Source: Oceaniferula marina (lineage in GTDB: Bacteria; Verrucomicrobiota; Verrucomicrobiia; Verrucomicrobiales; Akkermansiaceae). Taken from it: DNA of 64,000 bases. This document shows positions 23,956 through 32,829 of this stretch, in pieces (position 1 is the first letter of the stretch; each line of letters begins with the position of its first letter). The stretch spans positions 835,837-899,836 of the forward strand of contig NZ_JACBAZ010000002.1 of NCBI RefSeq assembly GCF_013391475.1. Direction: 5' to 3'. A program made the position numbers and the translations under genes. The notes below the pieces were generated by a model. It did no database searches, was not told where the DNA came from, and saw only the letters and a program-made list of their open reading frames with translations.

Positions 23956-24971
23956 GTGATCCGATATTAGAAATACAAGATTTGAAGATGCACTTTCCTG
24001 TCAAGGGGGGGGTGTTTTCGCGTCAGGTGGCTGCGGTGAAGGCTGTGGATGGCGTTTCGTTTCATGTCGGTCGCGGGGAAACCCTGGGACTGGTTGGAGA
24101 GTCGGGGTGTGGTAAATCGACTTTGGGAAAAAGTATTGTGCGTCTAACGATGCCGACCGCCGGGTCGATTCGTTTCCAAGGTCTGGACATCACACGGATG
24201 TCCCAGTCCCAGTTGCGTCCGATACGAAGGAACATGCAGATGGTGTTTCAGGACCCTGCGGAGTCGTTGAATTCGCGGATGTCGGTGGGGCAAATTATTG
24301 CCGAGCCCTTGGAGGTTCAGGGGATTGGAACCAAGGCAACGCGCAAGGATATGGTGGAAGGTTTGCTGGATCGCGTGGGGATGCCTAAGAGTGCAGCCCA
24401 GCGGTTTTCCTTTGAATTTTCCGGTGGTCAGCGTCAGCGGATCGGGATTGCCAGAGCCTTGGCCTTAAACCCTGAATTGATGGTTCTTGATGAACCTGTT
24501 TCAGCTCTGGACGTGTCGGTTCAGAGTCAGGTGCTCAATTTGCTGTTGGAGCTGCAGGAGGAAATGAACCTCGCTTACCTGTTTATCGCCCATGATCTGG
24601 CGGTGGTAAAACATATCTCGGATCGGGTGGCCGTCATGTACCTTGGAAAAATTGTTGAATTGGCAGATGCCGATGTGATTTATAAAGACCCGAAACATGC
24701 CTACACCAAGGCTTTGATTTCGGCGATTCCTGAACCTGATCCCGAGAAGGCAAATCAACGTGTGCACCTGGAGGGCGAGATCCCGTCACCGATTGACCCT
24801 CCTGCCGGTTCGGCCTTTGGACACCGAATCCAACACCCGCGCTATGAAGAAACCGTTGGTATGGATTTGTCATTGGTGGAAATCGATAAAGACCACTGGG
24901 TGGCTGCCGATCCATGCTGCTTGAGCGAAGAAGACTACGCCAAGGTCCAGAAGATGCGTGCAATGTCCTGA
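23952..24971 (+). CDS. Peptide ABC transporter ATPase, OppF/DppF type
   Basis: A 339-residue ATP-binding subunit. The start at 23952 (MSDPILEIQDLKMHFPVKGG) overlaps the preceding stop (ATGA) and fits the family N-terminus. Walker A GESGCGKST, Q-loop FQDPAESLNS, signature FSGGQRQRIGIARAL, Walker B LMVLDEPVSALD and H-loop AHDLAVV are present. The C-terminal oligo_HPY region (KHAYTKALISAIPEPDP, GEIPSPIDPPAG) is complete. It is the last gene of the yej-like operon and, with its OppD-like partner, may also energise the oppABC-like permeases at 11417-13304, which have no ATPase of their own here. Confidence 0.95.
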   Translation: MSDPILEIQDLKMHFPVKGGVFSRQVAAVKAVDGVSFHVGRGETLGLVGESGCGKSTLGKSIVRLTMPTAGSIRFQGLDITRMSQSQLRPIRRNMQMVFQDPAESLNSRMSVGQIIAEPLEVQGIGTKATRKDMVEGLLDRVGMPKSAAQRFSFEFSGGQRQRIGIARALALNPELMVLDEPVSALDVSVQSQVLNLLLELQEEMNLAYLFIAHDLAVVKHISDRVAVMYLGKIVELADADVIYKDPKHAYTKALISAIPEPDPEKANQRVHLEGEIPSPIDPPAGSAFGHRIQHPRYEETVGMDLSLVEIDKDHWVAADPCCLSEEDYAKVQKMRAMS

Positions 24972-25081
24972 TTCTCCCTGTGCTGGTCGTTTTTGAAAAT
25001 CGATCCTTGTAAAATCAACGGTCTCCGTGATTTCGTTCTGGTAATATCTTCGTGTGATATTTAGGAATCAGGTCACTAGAG

Positions 25082-26212
25082 ATGAAGCGCATTGCCATTC
25101 TTTCCGAAACTTCACTGGCGTCCGGGCGGCAGATCGTGATCGGGGTGTCCCGGTTTTTGGATGAACGCGGCAATTGGTCTGCGTTTCAGCACTCCGGCCC
25201 CCTTGGAGCCTTGACGCCGTCGGCAATCATGCAGTGGGAGGGTGATGGCATGATTGCACGGATTGCGAATAAGGAGTTGTTGGATATGATTCTTTCGAAG
25301 GGGGTTCCTACGGTGGACGTACTTGGAAATGTCGCAGAATCGCCCTTGCCATTGGTCAAGTGTGACGACCGGGCAATTGGTCGCACCGTGGCGCGACACT
25401 TTTTGGAAAGTGGTTACCGGAACTTTGGTTTTATCGGACTTGAGGACGAACGCTGGTCGATGGAGCGGCAGCAAGGGTTTAGTGAAGTGGTTGAAGCACA
25501 GGGGTACCCGGTGCGAATGTGTTTGATTAATCAGTCGGACCCCAAACCGGTGAATGACAATTTAGGTTGGGTGAAGGATTGGTTGGCGAGTCTTCGCACT
25601 CCCAGTGCTTTGATGGTTGCCAGTGATCAGTTTGCTCCGATTGTGTTTGAGGCCTGTCATCAACTGCAATTATCCATTCCCGAGCATATGAGTGTGGTTG
25701 GCGTGGATAATGATCAACCCTTTTGCAACCTATGTCGCCCGAGGTTGAGTAGCGTTGAACCTAACCACTCACGCGTCGGTTACCGGGCGGTAGAACTTCT
25801 CGAACGATTGATGCGGGGGGAATCGATGGAGAAACGTACCATTGAAGTTCGCCAGCATACATTGCACCAACGCTTGTCCAGTGGTTTTATGGTCGTTGAT
25901 GATGAGGCGCTGGTGAAGGGGTTGAATTATATTCGTGAGCACGCAGCGATGGGGGTGGCTTTGGATGAAGTGGCCTCGGCTGCAGGTCTTTCCCGCAGTG
26001 TGTTACAGAGGCGTTTTCGTCAGCGGTTTAACCGGACCGTGGGCGAGGTGATCTTATCGGAGAAGCTACGCATTTCACGTGATTTGTTAGCTCATACCCA
26101 GCTCTCACTTGCTGAAGTAGCCGAGCGGTCCGGCTTTAATTGCCAGGAGTACATGACCTCTATTTTTCGTAAACATCTACAGACAACGCCGCGCAAGTTT
26201 CGTGGGAAGTAG
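25082..26212 (+). CDS. XylR-type transcriptional regulator (LacI-like sensor plus AraC DNA-binding domain)
   Basis: A 376-residue sugar-responsive regulator. Residues about 1-265 form a periplasmic-binding-protein-like sensor as in E. coli XylR (MKRIAILSETSLASGRQIV…YRNFGFIGLEDERWSMERQQ…SVVGVDNDQPFC). Residues about 275-376 are an AraC HTH_18 domain with both helix-turn-helix units (LDEVASAAGLSRSVLQRRF and LSLAEVAERSGFNCQEYM). It stands alone between the peptide operon and the unknown membrane-protein gene, and no sugar pathway adjoins it. Verrucomicrobia and Planctomycetes carry many such regulators. The target is unknown; the glycan genes at 40-54 kb are possible targets. Confidence 0.92.
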   Translation: MKRIAILSETSLASGRQIVIGVSRFLDERGNWSAFQHSGPLGALTPSAIMQWEGDGMIARIANKELLDMILSKGVPTVDVLGNVAESPLPLVKCDDRAIGRTVARHFLESGYRNFGFIGLEDERWSMERQQGFSEVVEAQGYPVRMCLINQSDPKPVNDNLGWVKDWLASLRTPSALMVASDQFAPIVFEACHQLQLSIPEHMSVVGVDNDQPFCNLCRPRLSSVEPNHSRVGYRAVELLERLMRGESMEKRTIEVRQHTLHQRLSSGFMVVDDEALVKGLNYIREHAAMGVALDEVASAAGLSRSVLQRRFRQRFNRTVGEVILSEKLRISRDLLAHTQLSLAEVAERSGFNCQEYMTSIFRKHLQTTPRKFRGK

Positions 26213-26220
26213 TCTCGTAT

Positions 26221-29200
26221 TCAGCCTTTGATAGAGGGGGCGATGATTTCGATAAGTTGGAAGATGCCAGTACCTCCGAGCGGGAGGAGGATGGCTTTGA
26301 ACAAGGGATTGTTGATAATGCCGAGGGAGGTTCGCTCTTTGGATGTTTCGAGTATTTTTGAGGCTTTTTGCAGTGGCGCTTCCTTGCATTGATCGTTGAG
26401 CAGGGCGAGGGTGACCCTGTATCGTGCAATGCTTAGTATCGATGAGGATTTGTGTTGTAACATGATAGAAATCATCACCAGAATGACGATGGCAAAAGCG
26501 AGAACCAAGGTGAGTGATAGTGGCCAATCAAAATGATCAAAGATGGCGTTGCGGGATGTGATGAGAAGAAAAATGGCGATGAAGGGGTAGTAGACGGTCG
26601 GGCATGTTGCTCTGACCTGTGCCGTCGCTATCTGCGCAAGTTGGGATTCCCATACTCCTGGATCGTTATTGGCTTCGGCTGCGTAAGGGTGATGGTTGGA
26701 TGTGAGCTTGGGTTGTGTCGATTTTTCAGATGTAATGTATGGGGAGTTGTATCCACGCAGCCACTGTTTGATATGTTGTAGAATACGGAGACTGAGGAGA
26801 TGGGCATCCAGAACATAACACAAAAGAAACAACTGGCAGAGCCAGGACGAAATGCGCACCCATTCAAAACAGATGCGGCTGCCACTTCCCCTTGCGGGGT
26901 TGATTGGGCTATTCCAGTAGGTGGTCATAGCCATGTAGAACGCTGCCAGGATGAGGGTAAAGGCAAAGGACCGGAGAAGTCGTTGCGACTGGCTTCCCGT
27001 GATAAGGAATCTGTGCCAGAGGGTGGGAAGGTTATCTTCCTTTGCTGATTTACCGGAGCTGATCATAAAGGGAAACCAGACAAGGGCGCTCCTGAAAAGT
27101 ATCTGCAGCTGGTGGAATCTCGGCCTTGCTTCAACTTTGTGATCAACGGGAGTCGGGTTTTCGAATAATGAGAGAAACTGCGATTCGCATCTGAGCTGCG
27201 CTGATTGGATGTCAAACCAGCTTTTCCATACACAGTATACGCAGAGGGTGCTGGTCATCGCCATAATCACGGCGCTGGGCCAGATGCTGATTCCGGCCCA
27301 CAGGGCAAAGGGCTCTTCGCTCGCGTTGCCACTGAGTGAGTGAATGAAATAAAAGAGTGTGGTTAGGAGGACGAACGAGCCAAAGAGAGAAGCTAGCGCT
27401 GCTCGGGTCCAAATGTAGGACGTTTTTCCGGATAGTCTCGAAATCTCTATCTGAGGGTGGTTTTTGATCCCTCGTTTGCCTAGCGAAATAATGAGAATGC
27501 AGAAAAAAGCATACATGAAAATGAAAAAGGGAATGGCATGCTGGGCCTTCAGTTCTTTTTCTGCGCTGTTTTCTTCCCAACCTGGGAAGGCAACGAGCCC
27601 CGTATCATTGGGATCAGATGCGATGGGAGCACCTTCACCACTGACGTCATCGACTTGATACCACGAGAGTAACCGGGGGGCCTGCCTACCCAGTTCATAG
27701 ACGCGAACAACATTTCTTTCAGCCGGTAGTGGCACTCTTCTTCGTTCTTCGCCATCAGGTGGCAGCTTGATGCGTTCGCCATGCCTGACCATGCTGAAAT
27801 AATGAATGGCTTCCAAGGTCGCCAGATACGTTGCTGTTTGATAGGTATCTCGAAATGGGGGAATCGTATGCTGAAGGGCGTTTCGTAAACTCAGACCGTA
27901 GGGGCTGGCGACGATTAGGTTGTTCGTGTACTTGCGCTCCTTGGGTGAGAGCAGAGTTGCGTCCATGTCTGTAGTGAAGAACTGAGCATGGGTGAAAGGT
28001 TTACGAAGGGCTCTGAGCAAGAGAAGCTTATCGTAGACGTCGCTTCCTAACACTCCAATGGCCGCAAAGCGTTTCCCTTGGGCTGTTTCCAAGTCCCTGA
28101 TGCGTGAAACCAGGCGCCGGACGTAGTCGTATTGGGAGTTTCCCCAAGGGATTTCTGACAGGTCGGTGTTTTTATCTGTTGTTCCACTATGCGAGTTGTG
28201 ATTGGTCTGACCGTCCAGACCGTTGAGGTAAGTGATGGTTCGGATTTGTTGTTCGTGCTTGATGTCTACCTGGTTACGTTTGTCCTGGCCGAGTGTTTCT
28301 GACCATGCGGCCTGACGAAACGATTGGGGAAGGGATTTTCCATACAGGGTGTCGTATTCCGTGATGAGTAGCACCGGAGATTCCGGCGAGCTGGGATCGA
28401 TTCCGCGGTTTTTGAGTTCAGCGACCAAGGCTGAGCAGATTGAAAAATCATCTCCGGATAGACGTTTGATCAGAAATGAGTCGGCAAAATTCAAATCGTA
28501 GCGATGTTTGCTAAGAGACGACCAATAGTTACGGATGCCGTTCCAGAGATTGGTTTTTTCAGTGGCCAGCCCTTGTCGCTGGATGGCTGCCATAAATGAT
28601 TGCCGGATCTGTGGCGTGTTGTGGAATTCGTCATAAATCCTGCGTTGCACATAGCTTCTGGTTTGATTGGTCGACCGCGTTGGCATGGACGCATACATCG
28701 TTACGGCGGTTTTGAATGGCGGTTCATCTGGTTCTATTTGACGTTTGATATCGTGAAATGTGGCGTCACTCACGATGTTGTCGTATTGACCGGATGATGT
28801 GGGGCCGATAATGGCGAACTTTGGAGGTGGCGATGGTTTACTGCTTTCGTGCTTCGTGCACGATTCCGCTGCCAGTGTCATCTTATCAACAAAGGTCCTC
28901 AGTTGATGATAAGCCGATTCCTCTAAGTAGCCTTCGTTGACATAGAGGATCATCACGCTGTTAAATTTGCGAGACCTCCACTCCCAGACGGTATGGGTGG
29001 CATTAATGATTTCATAGGGGATGGCCCATCTTGTCTCGCTGGTGTCGTAATAGCTACAATGCAGTTGACTGCCTTGCTCCGGAATATAGCTCGCAGATTC
29101 CGAGATCGCTGCCAGTGCTGAGTAGCGTAACCTGCGTCTGCGCTCGGTGTTTTTGGCAGAAAATCCATCAGGCACCGTGATGATCAAGCCAAGGGTGGGG

Positions 29201-29520
29201 GTCATGGTCTGATTCCATTCAGCGATTGTTTGTTGAATGGAGGCAATGGGTTTGCCGTCAACCCTTGGCGCATCGTTTTCGTTATGCGAGGAAAAAAACG
29301 TATGTGCACGGTCGTTTTTATCGAGGAAGTGCTCCAGCGCTGTCAAGGGGTCTTCCCATGCACGGGCTGAGATGTGGGTATGATTGTTAGCGTGTAAGCC
29401 ACGATCCGGGCGGGACGTATTCAATGGCTCGCTGGACGAGATGATCCCCCAACTGACCATGATGATGATCAGAAGATTGGGCAAAAGAAGGCCGCTAGAA
29501 CTGTCGTTATGGTGAGCCAT
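26221..29520 (-). CDS. Large multi-helix membrane protein with extracytoplasmic possible ligand-binding region (unknown)
   Basis: I do not recognise this protein (1099 residues from the ATG at 29520; the frame opens further at a TTG at 29619). An N-terminal hydrophobic segment (LLLPNLLIIIMVSWGIISS) looks like a signal anchor. About 640 soluble residues follow and contain two stretches resembling type-1 periplasmic-binding or ANF-receptor folds: KFAIIGPTSSGQYDNIV and RFAAIGVLGSDVYDKLLLL followed by AQFFTTDMDATLL. From about residue 665 there are seven or eight membrane helices to the C-terminus, with a polar loop of about 100 residues between the third and fourth. The upstream protease-hydrolase gene ends about 110 bp before the ATG (13 bp before the TTG), so they are probably co-transcribed. 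Likely a membrane receptor; no catalytic motif is seen. Confidence 0.8.
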   Translation of the reverse strand: MAHHNDSSSGLLLPNLLIIIMVSWGIISSSEPLNTSRPDRGLHANNHTHISARAWEDPLTALEHFLDKNDRAHTFFSSHNENDAPRVDGKPIASIQQTIAEWNQTMTPTLGLIITVPDGFSAKNTERRRRLRYSALAAISESASYIPEQGSQLHCSYYDTSETRWAIPYEIINATHTVWEWRSRKFNSVMILYVNEGYLEESAYHQLRTFVDKMTLAAESCTKHESSKPSPPPKFAIIGPTSSGQYDNIVSDATFHDIKRQIEPDEPPFKTAVTMYASMPTRSTNQTRSYVQRRIYDEFHNTPQIRQSFMAAIQRQGLATEKTNLWNGIRNYWSSLSKHRYDLNFADSFLIKRLSGDDFSICSALVAELKNRGIDPSSPESPVLLITEYDTLYGKSLPQSFRQAAWSETLGQDKRNQVDIKHEQQIRTITYLNGLDGQTNHNSHSGTTDKNTDLSEIPWGNSQYDYVRRLVSRIRDLETAQGKRFAAIGVLGSDVYDKLLLLRALRKPFTHAQFFTTDMDATLLSPKERKYTNNLIVASPYGLSLRNALQHTIPPFRDTYQTATYLATLEAIHYFSMVRHGERIKLPPDGEERRRVPLPAERNVVRVYELGRQAPRLLSWYQVDDVSGEGAPIASDPNDTGLVAFPGWEENSAEKELKAQHAIPFFIFMYAFFCILIISLGKRGIKNHPQIEISRLSGKTSYIWTRAALASLFGSFVLLTTLFYFIHSLSGNASEEPFALWAGISIWPSAVIMAMTSTLCVYCVWKSWFDIQSAQLRCESQFLSLFENPTPVDHKVEARPRFHQLQILFRSALVWFPFMISSGKSAKEDNLPTLWHRFLITGSQSQRLLRSFAFTLILAAFYMAMTTYWNSPINPARGSGSRICFEWVRISSWLCQLFLLCYVLDAHLLSLRILQHIKQWLRGYNSPYITSEKSTQPKLTSNHHPYAAEANNDPGVWESQLAQIATAQVRATCPTVYYPFIAIFLLITSRNAIFDHFDWPLSLTLVLAFAIVILVMISIMLQHKSSSILSIARYRVTLALLNDQCKEAPLQKASKILETSKERTSLGIINNPLFKAILLPLGGTGIFQLIEIIAPSIKG

Positions 29521-29632
29521 GGTGGTCCGGGGGGGTGGCCGGAGATCGAAACGATCTAAGGAGGGGGGATCAGGGTCACCGTTGTAAGCGGTGACTCCGG
29601 GTGATTTATTTTTCAGCAAATGGGGGCAATGT

Positions 29633-31444
29633 CTAAAAATCGAGATCGTCTGTTTTGAATGGCAACTTGACGCTGTGGCCGAGAATGGATTTCAGCACGT
29701 GGTTCATGGTGCGGGTATCGTTATCGAAACCACCGTGGGATCGGCTGCGTGTTGTGCTGCCGCTATTGCCATTGGAGTAGTGGATTTTGGGTAGTCCACC
29801 TGAGGACTTGATCTCCTTGACGAAATTCTCCATGCCGACGATGGGAGTCTCCCTGCCGTCGTGTTCGAAGGAATTGCTAACCAGATAAAGCAGCGATTTT
29901 CGATAGATGCCTGCAACATGGTCGTCCTCCTCGAGATGGTTTCGTAGTAGATAGAGCTCAAGGCTGTTGAGTTTAAGTTTTCGTTTCTTTTGATAGATCG
30001 GTAGGTAGTGGGAGTGGAAGAGTTTGAGCGATGCCGCTGGGGCCAGTAATGAGCAGGTGGCGATTTCGATGTTTTTATTCTGCAGTGCCCGCAGAAGGTG
30101 GGCGATGACGATGGCTCCCGTGCTGTGACCGCAAAGGTGAATTTTTTTCTTTTTGCCGGGAGATGCTTTTCCGAGGTGTTTGATGAAGCGGTTCAGGCTG
30201 TCCAGTCCATCGCCTTTGGAGGTGAAGGCAGATTGGGCACCTTGCTTCATTTCATCCCAGACCATGGTTCCCGGGCGGCGTAGTAGTCCTTCCAGAAAGC
30301 GGTCGGTCCAGTCTGAGAAACCTCCGACCCGTTCTGTGGAGGTTTTGCCTTTGCGTAGGATGAGGTCCTTGATTTCTTCCATCAGTCCGGTGTCATACAT
30401 GATGTGGAATGGATAGACGCGGTTGCGTTTGAATCCATCCTTCATCGCACGGATACGTCGCGCAGAAGCTTTGGGTGAGTTGAGTCCGCCGTGGAAATAA
30501 AAGAGCACATGATCATAATCACTGCTGTTAGCTACGTGTTGGGCGGTTTGCTCGACATCGGCGGCATTGCTCCAATAACGTCCTTTGTCGTGGTACTGGC
30601 CATCATCGATATGAACAAAATGTCCAGCGATTTCGGCACGGTTGACTGTTTTAGTTAATGTGGAAGCGGGAGCGTTGGTTTCTTGGTATCCTTTATATGC
30701 ATGGGCTTCCAGGCCAAAGATTTGAGGGGTAGGAAGGGCCAGGCTGACCACCCATGCATCCATGAGGGTGTCAATCCAGTCCTCGTATAACCAGAGGGCC
30801 GTACCTTGATCCCCCCATTGTTTTCCCCATGAGTTTTGAATGATAAATCCACGATCATTGTATCCAACAATGGCAAAGGCATGCCCGCCGCTTATGATGG
30901 GGTTTCGTTCAATCACTCCGTTCTTTGGCGATTGCCAGCCACGGTGAACCCGGGCGGAAACGGCGATGATGCCAGATTCGTTGATTGCGCTGTGGAAGTG
31001 TGCAATGTCAGGTTTGAGACGGTAGTAGGCACCGATGGTGTTGTGGCGGGCATTTTTAGCCGCATCAATGCTCAGGTAGTCGATACCTCCGTTTACGAGG
31101 TATGGCCAATGGTCTTCACTGCACACGCCCATGTTTTTCCAACCTTTGATGGCACCTCGCAAACTGGAGCCGTCGTAGTCTTCACCCGGCCATTCATCAT
31201 TTTTTTTCGCCATTTCGTAAACCATCCTCGCACTGACCCGCAGATCGGATTTGCGTTTTTGGTTCAGGAAGTCGATGACGGCTGTGAGAGCGAAGCCGGT
31301 GCAGGCTCCTTCTTTTCCCTGGTTTCGAATGTGGAGATTCTCCGGTGTTGTTATTTCTCCGGACAGTTGTTTGAGTGAAGGTTGATAGATGAGGTCGCGT
31401 GTGTCAGGGACATCGGCTGTAGCATGGGTAATATAGGTTTTCAT
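29633..31444 (-). CDS. Papain-like (C1) cysteine protease fused to an alpha/beta hydrolase
   Basis: A 603-residue protein with no signal peptide, so probably cytoplasmic. Residues about 25-235 are a C1-family protease: oxyanion Gln42 and catalytic Cys48 in NQGKEGACTGFA, His188 in GGHAFAIVGYN, and Asn204 in QNSWGKQWGDQG, so the full set is present. Unlike secreted papains there is no pro-region. Residues about 305-560 look like an alpha/beta hydrolase: strand HVLFYFHGGLNS (oxyanion region) and the nucleophile elbow CGHSTGA with Ser441. The C-terminus is Ser/Gly/Arg-rich. The start at 31444 (MKTYITHATADVPDTRD) fits the family; the extra 29 codons to 31531 are AT-rich leader. It is followed by the large membrane protein gene. 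The substrates are unknown. Confidence 0.85.
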   Translation of the reverse strand: MKTYITHATADVPDTRDLIYQPSLKQLSGEITTPENLHIRNQGKEGACTGFALTAVIDFLNQKRKSDLRVSARMVYEMAKKNDEWPGEDYDGSSLRGAIKGWKNMGVCSEDHWPYLVNGGIDYLSIDAAKNARHNTIGAYYRLKPDIAHFHSAINESGIIAVSARVHRGWQSPKNGVIERNPIISGGHAFAIVGYNDRGFIIQNSWGKQWGDQGTALWLYEDWIDTLMDAWVVSLALPTPQIFGLEAHAYKGYQETNAPASTLTKTVNRAEIAGHFVHIDDGQYHDKGRYWSNAADVEQTAQHVANSSDYDHVLFYFHGGLNSPKASARRIRAMKDGFKRNRVYPFHIMYDTGLMEEIKDLILRKGKTSTERVGGFSDWTDRFLEGLLRRPGTMVWDEMKQGAQSAFTSKGDGLDSLNRFIKHLGKASPGKKKKIHLCGHSTGAIVIAHLLRALQNKNIEIATCSLLAPAASLKLFHSHYLPIYQKKRKLKLNSLELYLLRNHLEEDDHVAGIYRKSLLYLVSNSFEHDGRETPIVGMENFVKEIKSSGGLPKIHYSNGNSGSTTRSRSHGGFDNDTRTMNHVLKSILGHSVKLPFKTDDLDF

Positions 31445-31505
31445 GATTGTGGAGGTTAGATCTAATCGATTATTGATAGGTAGTGTGTTAGGGTGTGTTG
31501 CGTCA

Positions 31506-31524
31506 ATTGTTTTCGGTAAACAAT
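31506..31524. promoter_or_regulatory. Perfect inverted repeat upstream of the protease-hydrolase gene
   Basis: ATTGTTT (31506-31512) and AAACAAT (31518-31524) are separated by five bases and lie 62-80 bp before the minus-strand start at 31444. A TTGAC close to the -35 consensus overlaps its edge on the minus strand. The size and spacing fit a dimeric repressor site. I see nothing else definable in the 31445-31742 gap; no LexA-type box is evident before dinB. Confidence 0.4.
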
Positions 31525-31742
31525 GTTTCATTGACCGTTTGAAACTAGCTGAGAGTTGGGCTTTTCATGTGAAAGAAGGCGAGTGTTTCGGTCTTGCTGA
31601 TTATGGCTGAGCGCGAAAGAAATGCAGATGCGGGTCCCCTCAACCTGTCATAGAGGAGGATCGGTCTAGGGGCACTCTTGCCAAAAGGTGGCCATCAAAT
31701 CGGCTTTACGCTCGTGCGAGGCTGTTGCATGTTTTTCTGCGG

Positions 31743-32780
31743 ATGGAGAAGTGCATTCACATCGATATGGATTGTTTTTACGCTGCGATTGAGGAGCGTG
31801 AAGATCCGTCGTTGCGTGGTAAGCCAGTTGCCGTAGGGGGCGGTAGCCCCCGTGGAGTGATTTGCACGGCGAACTATGAGGCCCGGAAGTTTGGGTGCCG
31901 CTCGGCGATGCCTGGGTTTAAAGCTCTGAAGCTCTGCCCACAGCTGGTTATTTTGCCGGTTCGTTTTGAACTCTACCAATCGGAATCGGCGAGGATACGG
32001 GCGATCTTTGGCCGGTTTACTGAGTTGATTGAACCTCTGTCATTGGATGAAGCGTATTTGGATGTCAGCCACTGGAAGAGTAGGGGCTCGGCGATTGCAA
32101 AAGAAATCAGGGCTCAAATCTTTGAAGAGACCGGATTGACGGCCTCGGCCGGGATTGCACCCAATAAGATGCTCGCAAAGATCGCGAGTGACTGGAATAA
32201 ACCGAACGGCCAGTATGAGATTCAAGTAAATCAGATTGATGAGTTTATGCAGAGCTTACCCGTGGCCAAGCTATGGGGGGTAGGGAAGCGCATGCAGGAA
32301 AAGCTTCACGCTCTCGGTGTGGAAAGTTGTGGTGATTTACAGGGTTTGGACAAAATTGAGATGTCTCGTCGGTTTGGCAGGTGGGGCTTGGAATTGTATG
32401 ATCTTTGTCGCGGTAGGGATGAGAGGGAGGTCAAACCGAGACGCACTCGGAAGTCGATCAGTAAAGAGCACACCTTTCCTGAAGATGTCAATCGGGTGGA
32501 TGACTTGCTTCCGTGGATGAAACAAATGATGGAAGAAATTCGGCAAAGTTTGCAGAGACGCTACCGAAATCGTAAGATTCGGGCTCTGGTGGTCAAATTG
32601 AAGTTTTCAGATTTTTCACGCACGACCGCGGAGCGAGCGAACCCGGACCTTGATGAGGGAGTCTTGACTGCTCTCTTGGCCGATGCGTGGGCCAGAGGCA
32701 AAGGAAAGTCAGTCCGCTTGTTTGGCGTGGGCGTCCGCTTGGTGGATGAAAAAGAGGATTCCCAGTTGGAGATGTTTTAG
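31743..32780 (+). CDS. dinB: DNA polymerase IV (Y family)
   Basis: A 345-residue translesion polymerase. The start at 31743 (MEKCIHIDMDCFYAAIEERE) gives the conserved N-terminus with the first catalytic Asp; an earlier ATG at 31725 adds six residues. The second acidic pair is in PLSLDEAYLDVS. The steric region GGSPRGVICTANYEAR and the thumb and little-finger domains (LWGVGKRMQEKLHALG; KSISKEHTFPEDV) are all present. The beta-clamp-binding tail is QLEMF at the very C-terminus. It is a lone gene; no SOS box was seen upstream. Confidence 0.95.
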   Translation: MEKCIHIDMDCFYAAIEEREDPSLRGKPVAVGGGSPRGVICTANYEARKFGCRSAMPGFKALKLCPQLVILPVRFELYQSESARIRAIFGRFTELIEPLSLDEAYLDVSHWKSRGSAIAKEIRAQIFEETGLTASAGIAPNKMLAKIASDWNKPNGQYEIQVNQIDEFMQSLPVAKLWGVGKRMQEKLHALGVESCGDLQGLDKIEMSRRFGRWGLELYDLCRGRDEREVKPRRTRKSISKEHTFPEDVNRVDDLLPWMKQMMEEIRQSLQRRYRNRKIRALVVKLKFSDFSRTTAERANPDLDEGVLTALLADAWARGKGKSVRLFGVGVRLVDEKEDSQLEMF

Positions 32781-32829
32781 TTCTGTTGGGATCTCGACAG
32801 CTACCCTCTATGAGGGTATAGGTTTCATT

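Noticed and set aside
26221-29520. ABC transporter or sensor histidine kinase
   Set aside because: No Walker motifs, no EAA loop, no H-box or ATP-binding motifs; only membrane helices and possible binding-fold stretches are visible.
31560-31742. tRNA or LexA-controlled promoter upstream of dinB
   Set aside because: No cloverleaf could be drawn and no CTG-N10-CAG or GAAC-N4-GTTC box was found.
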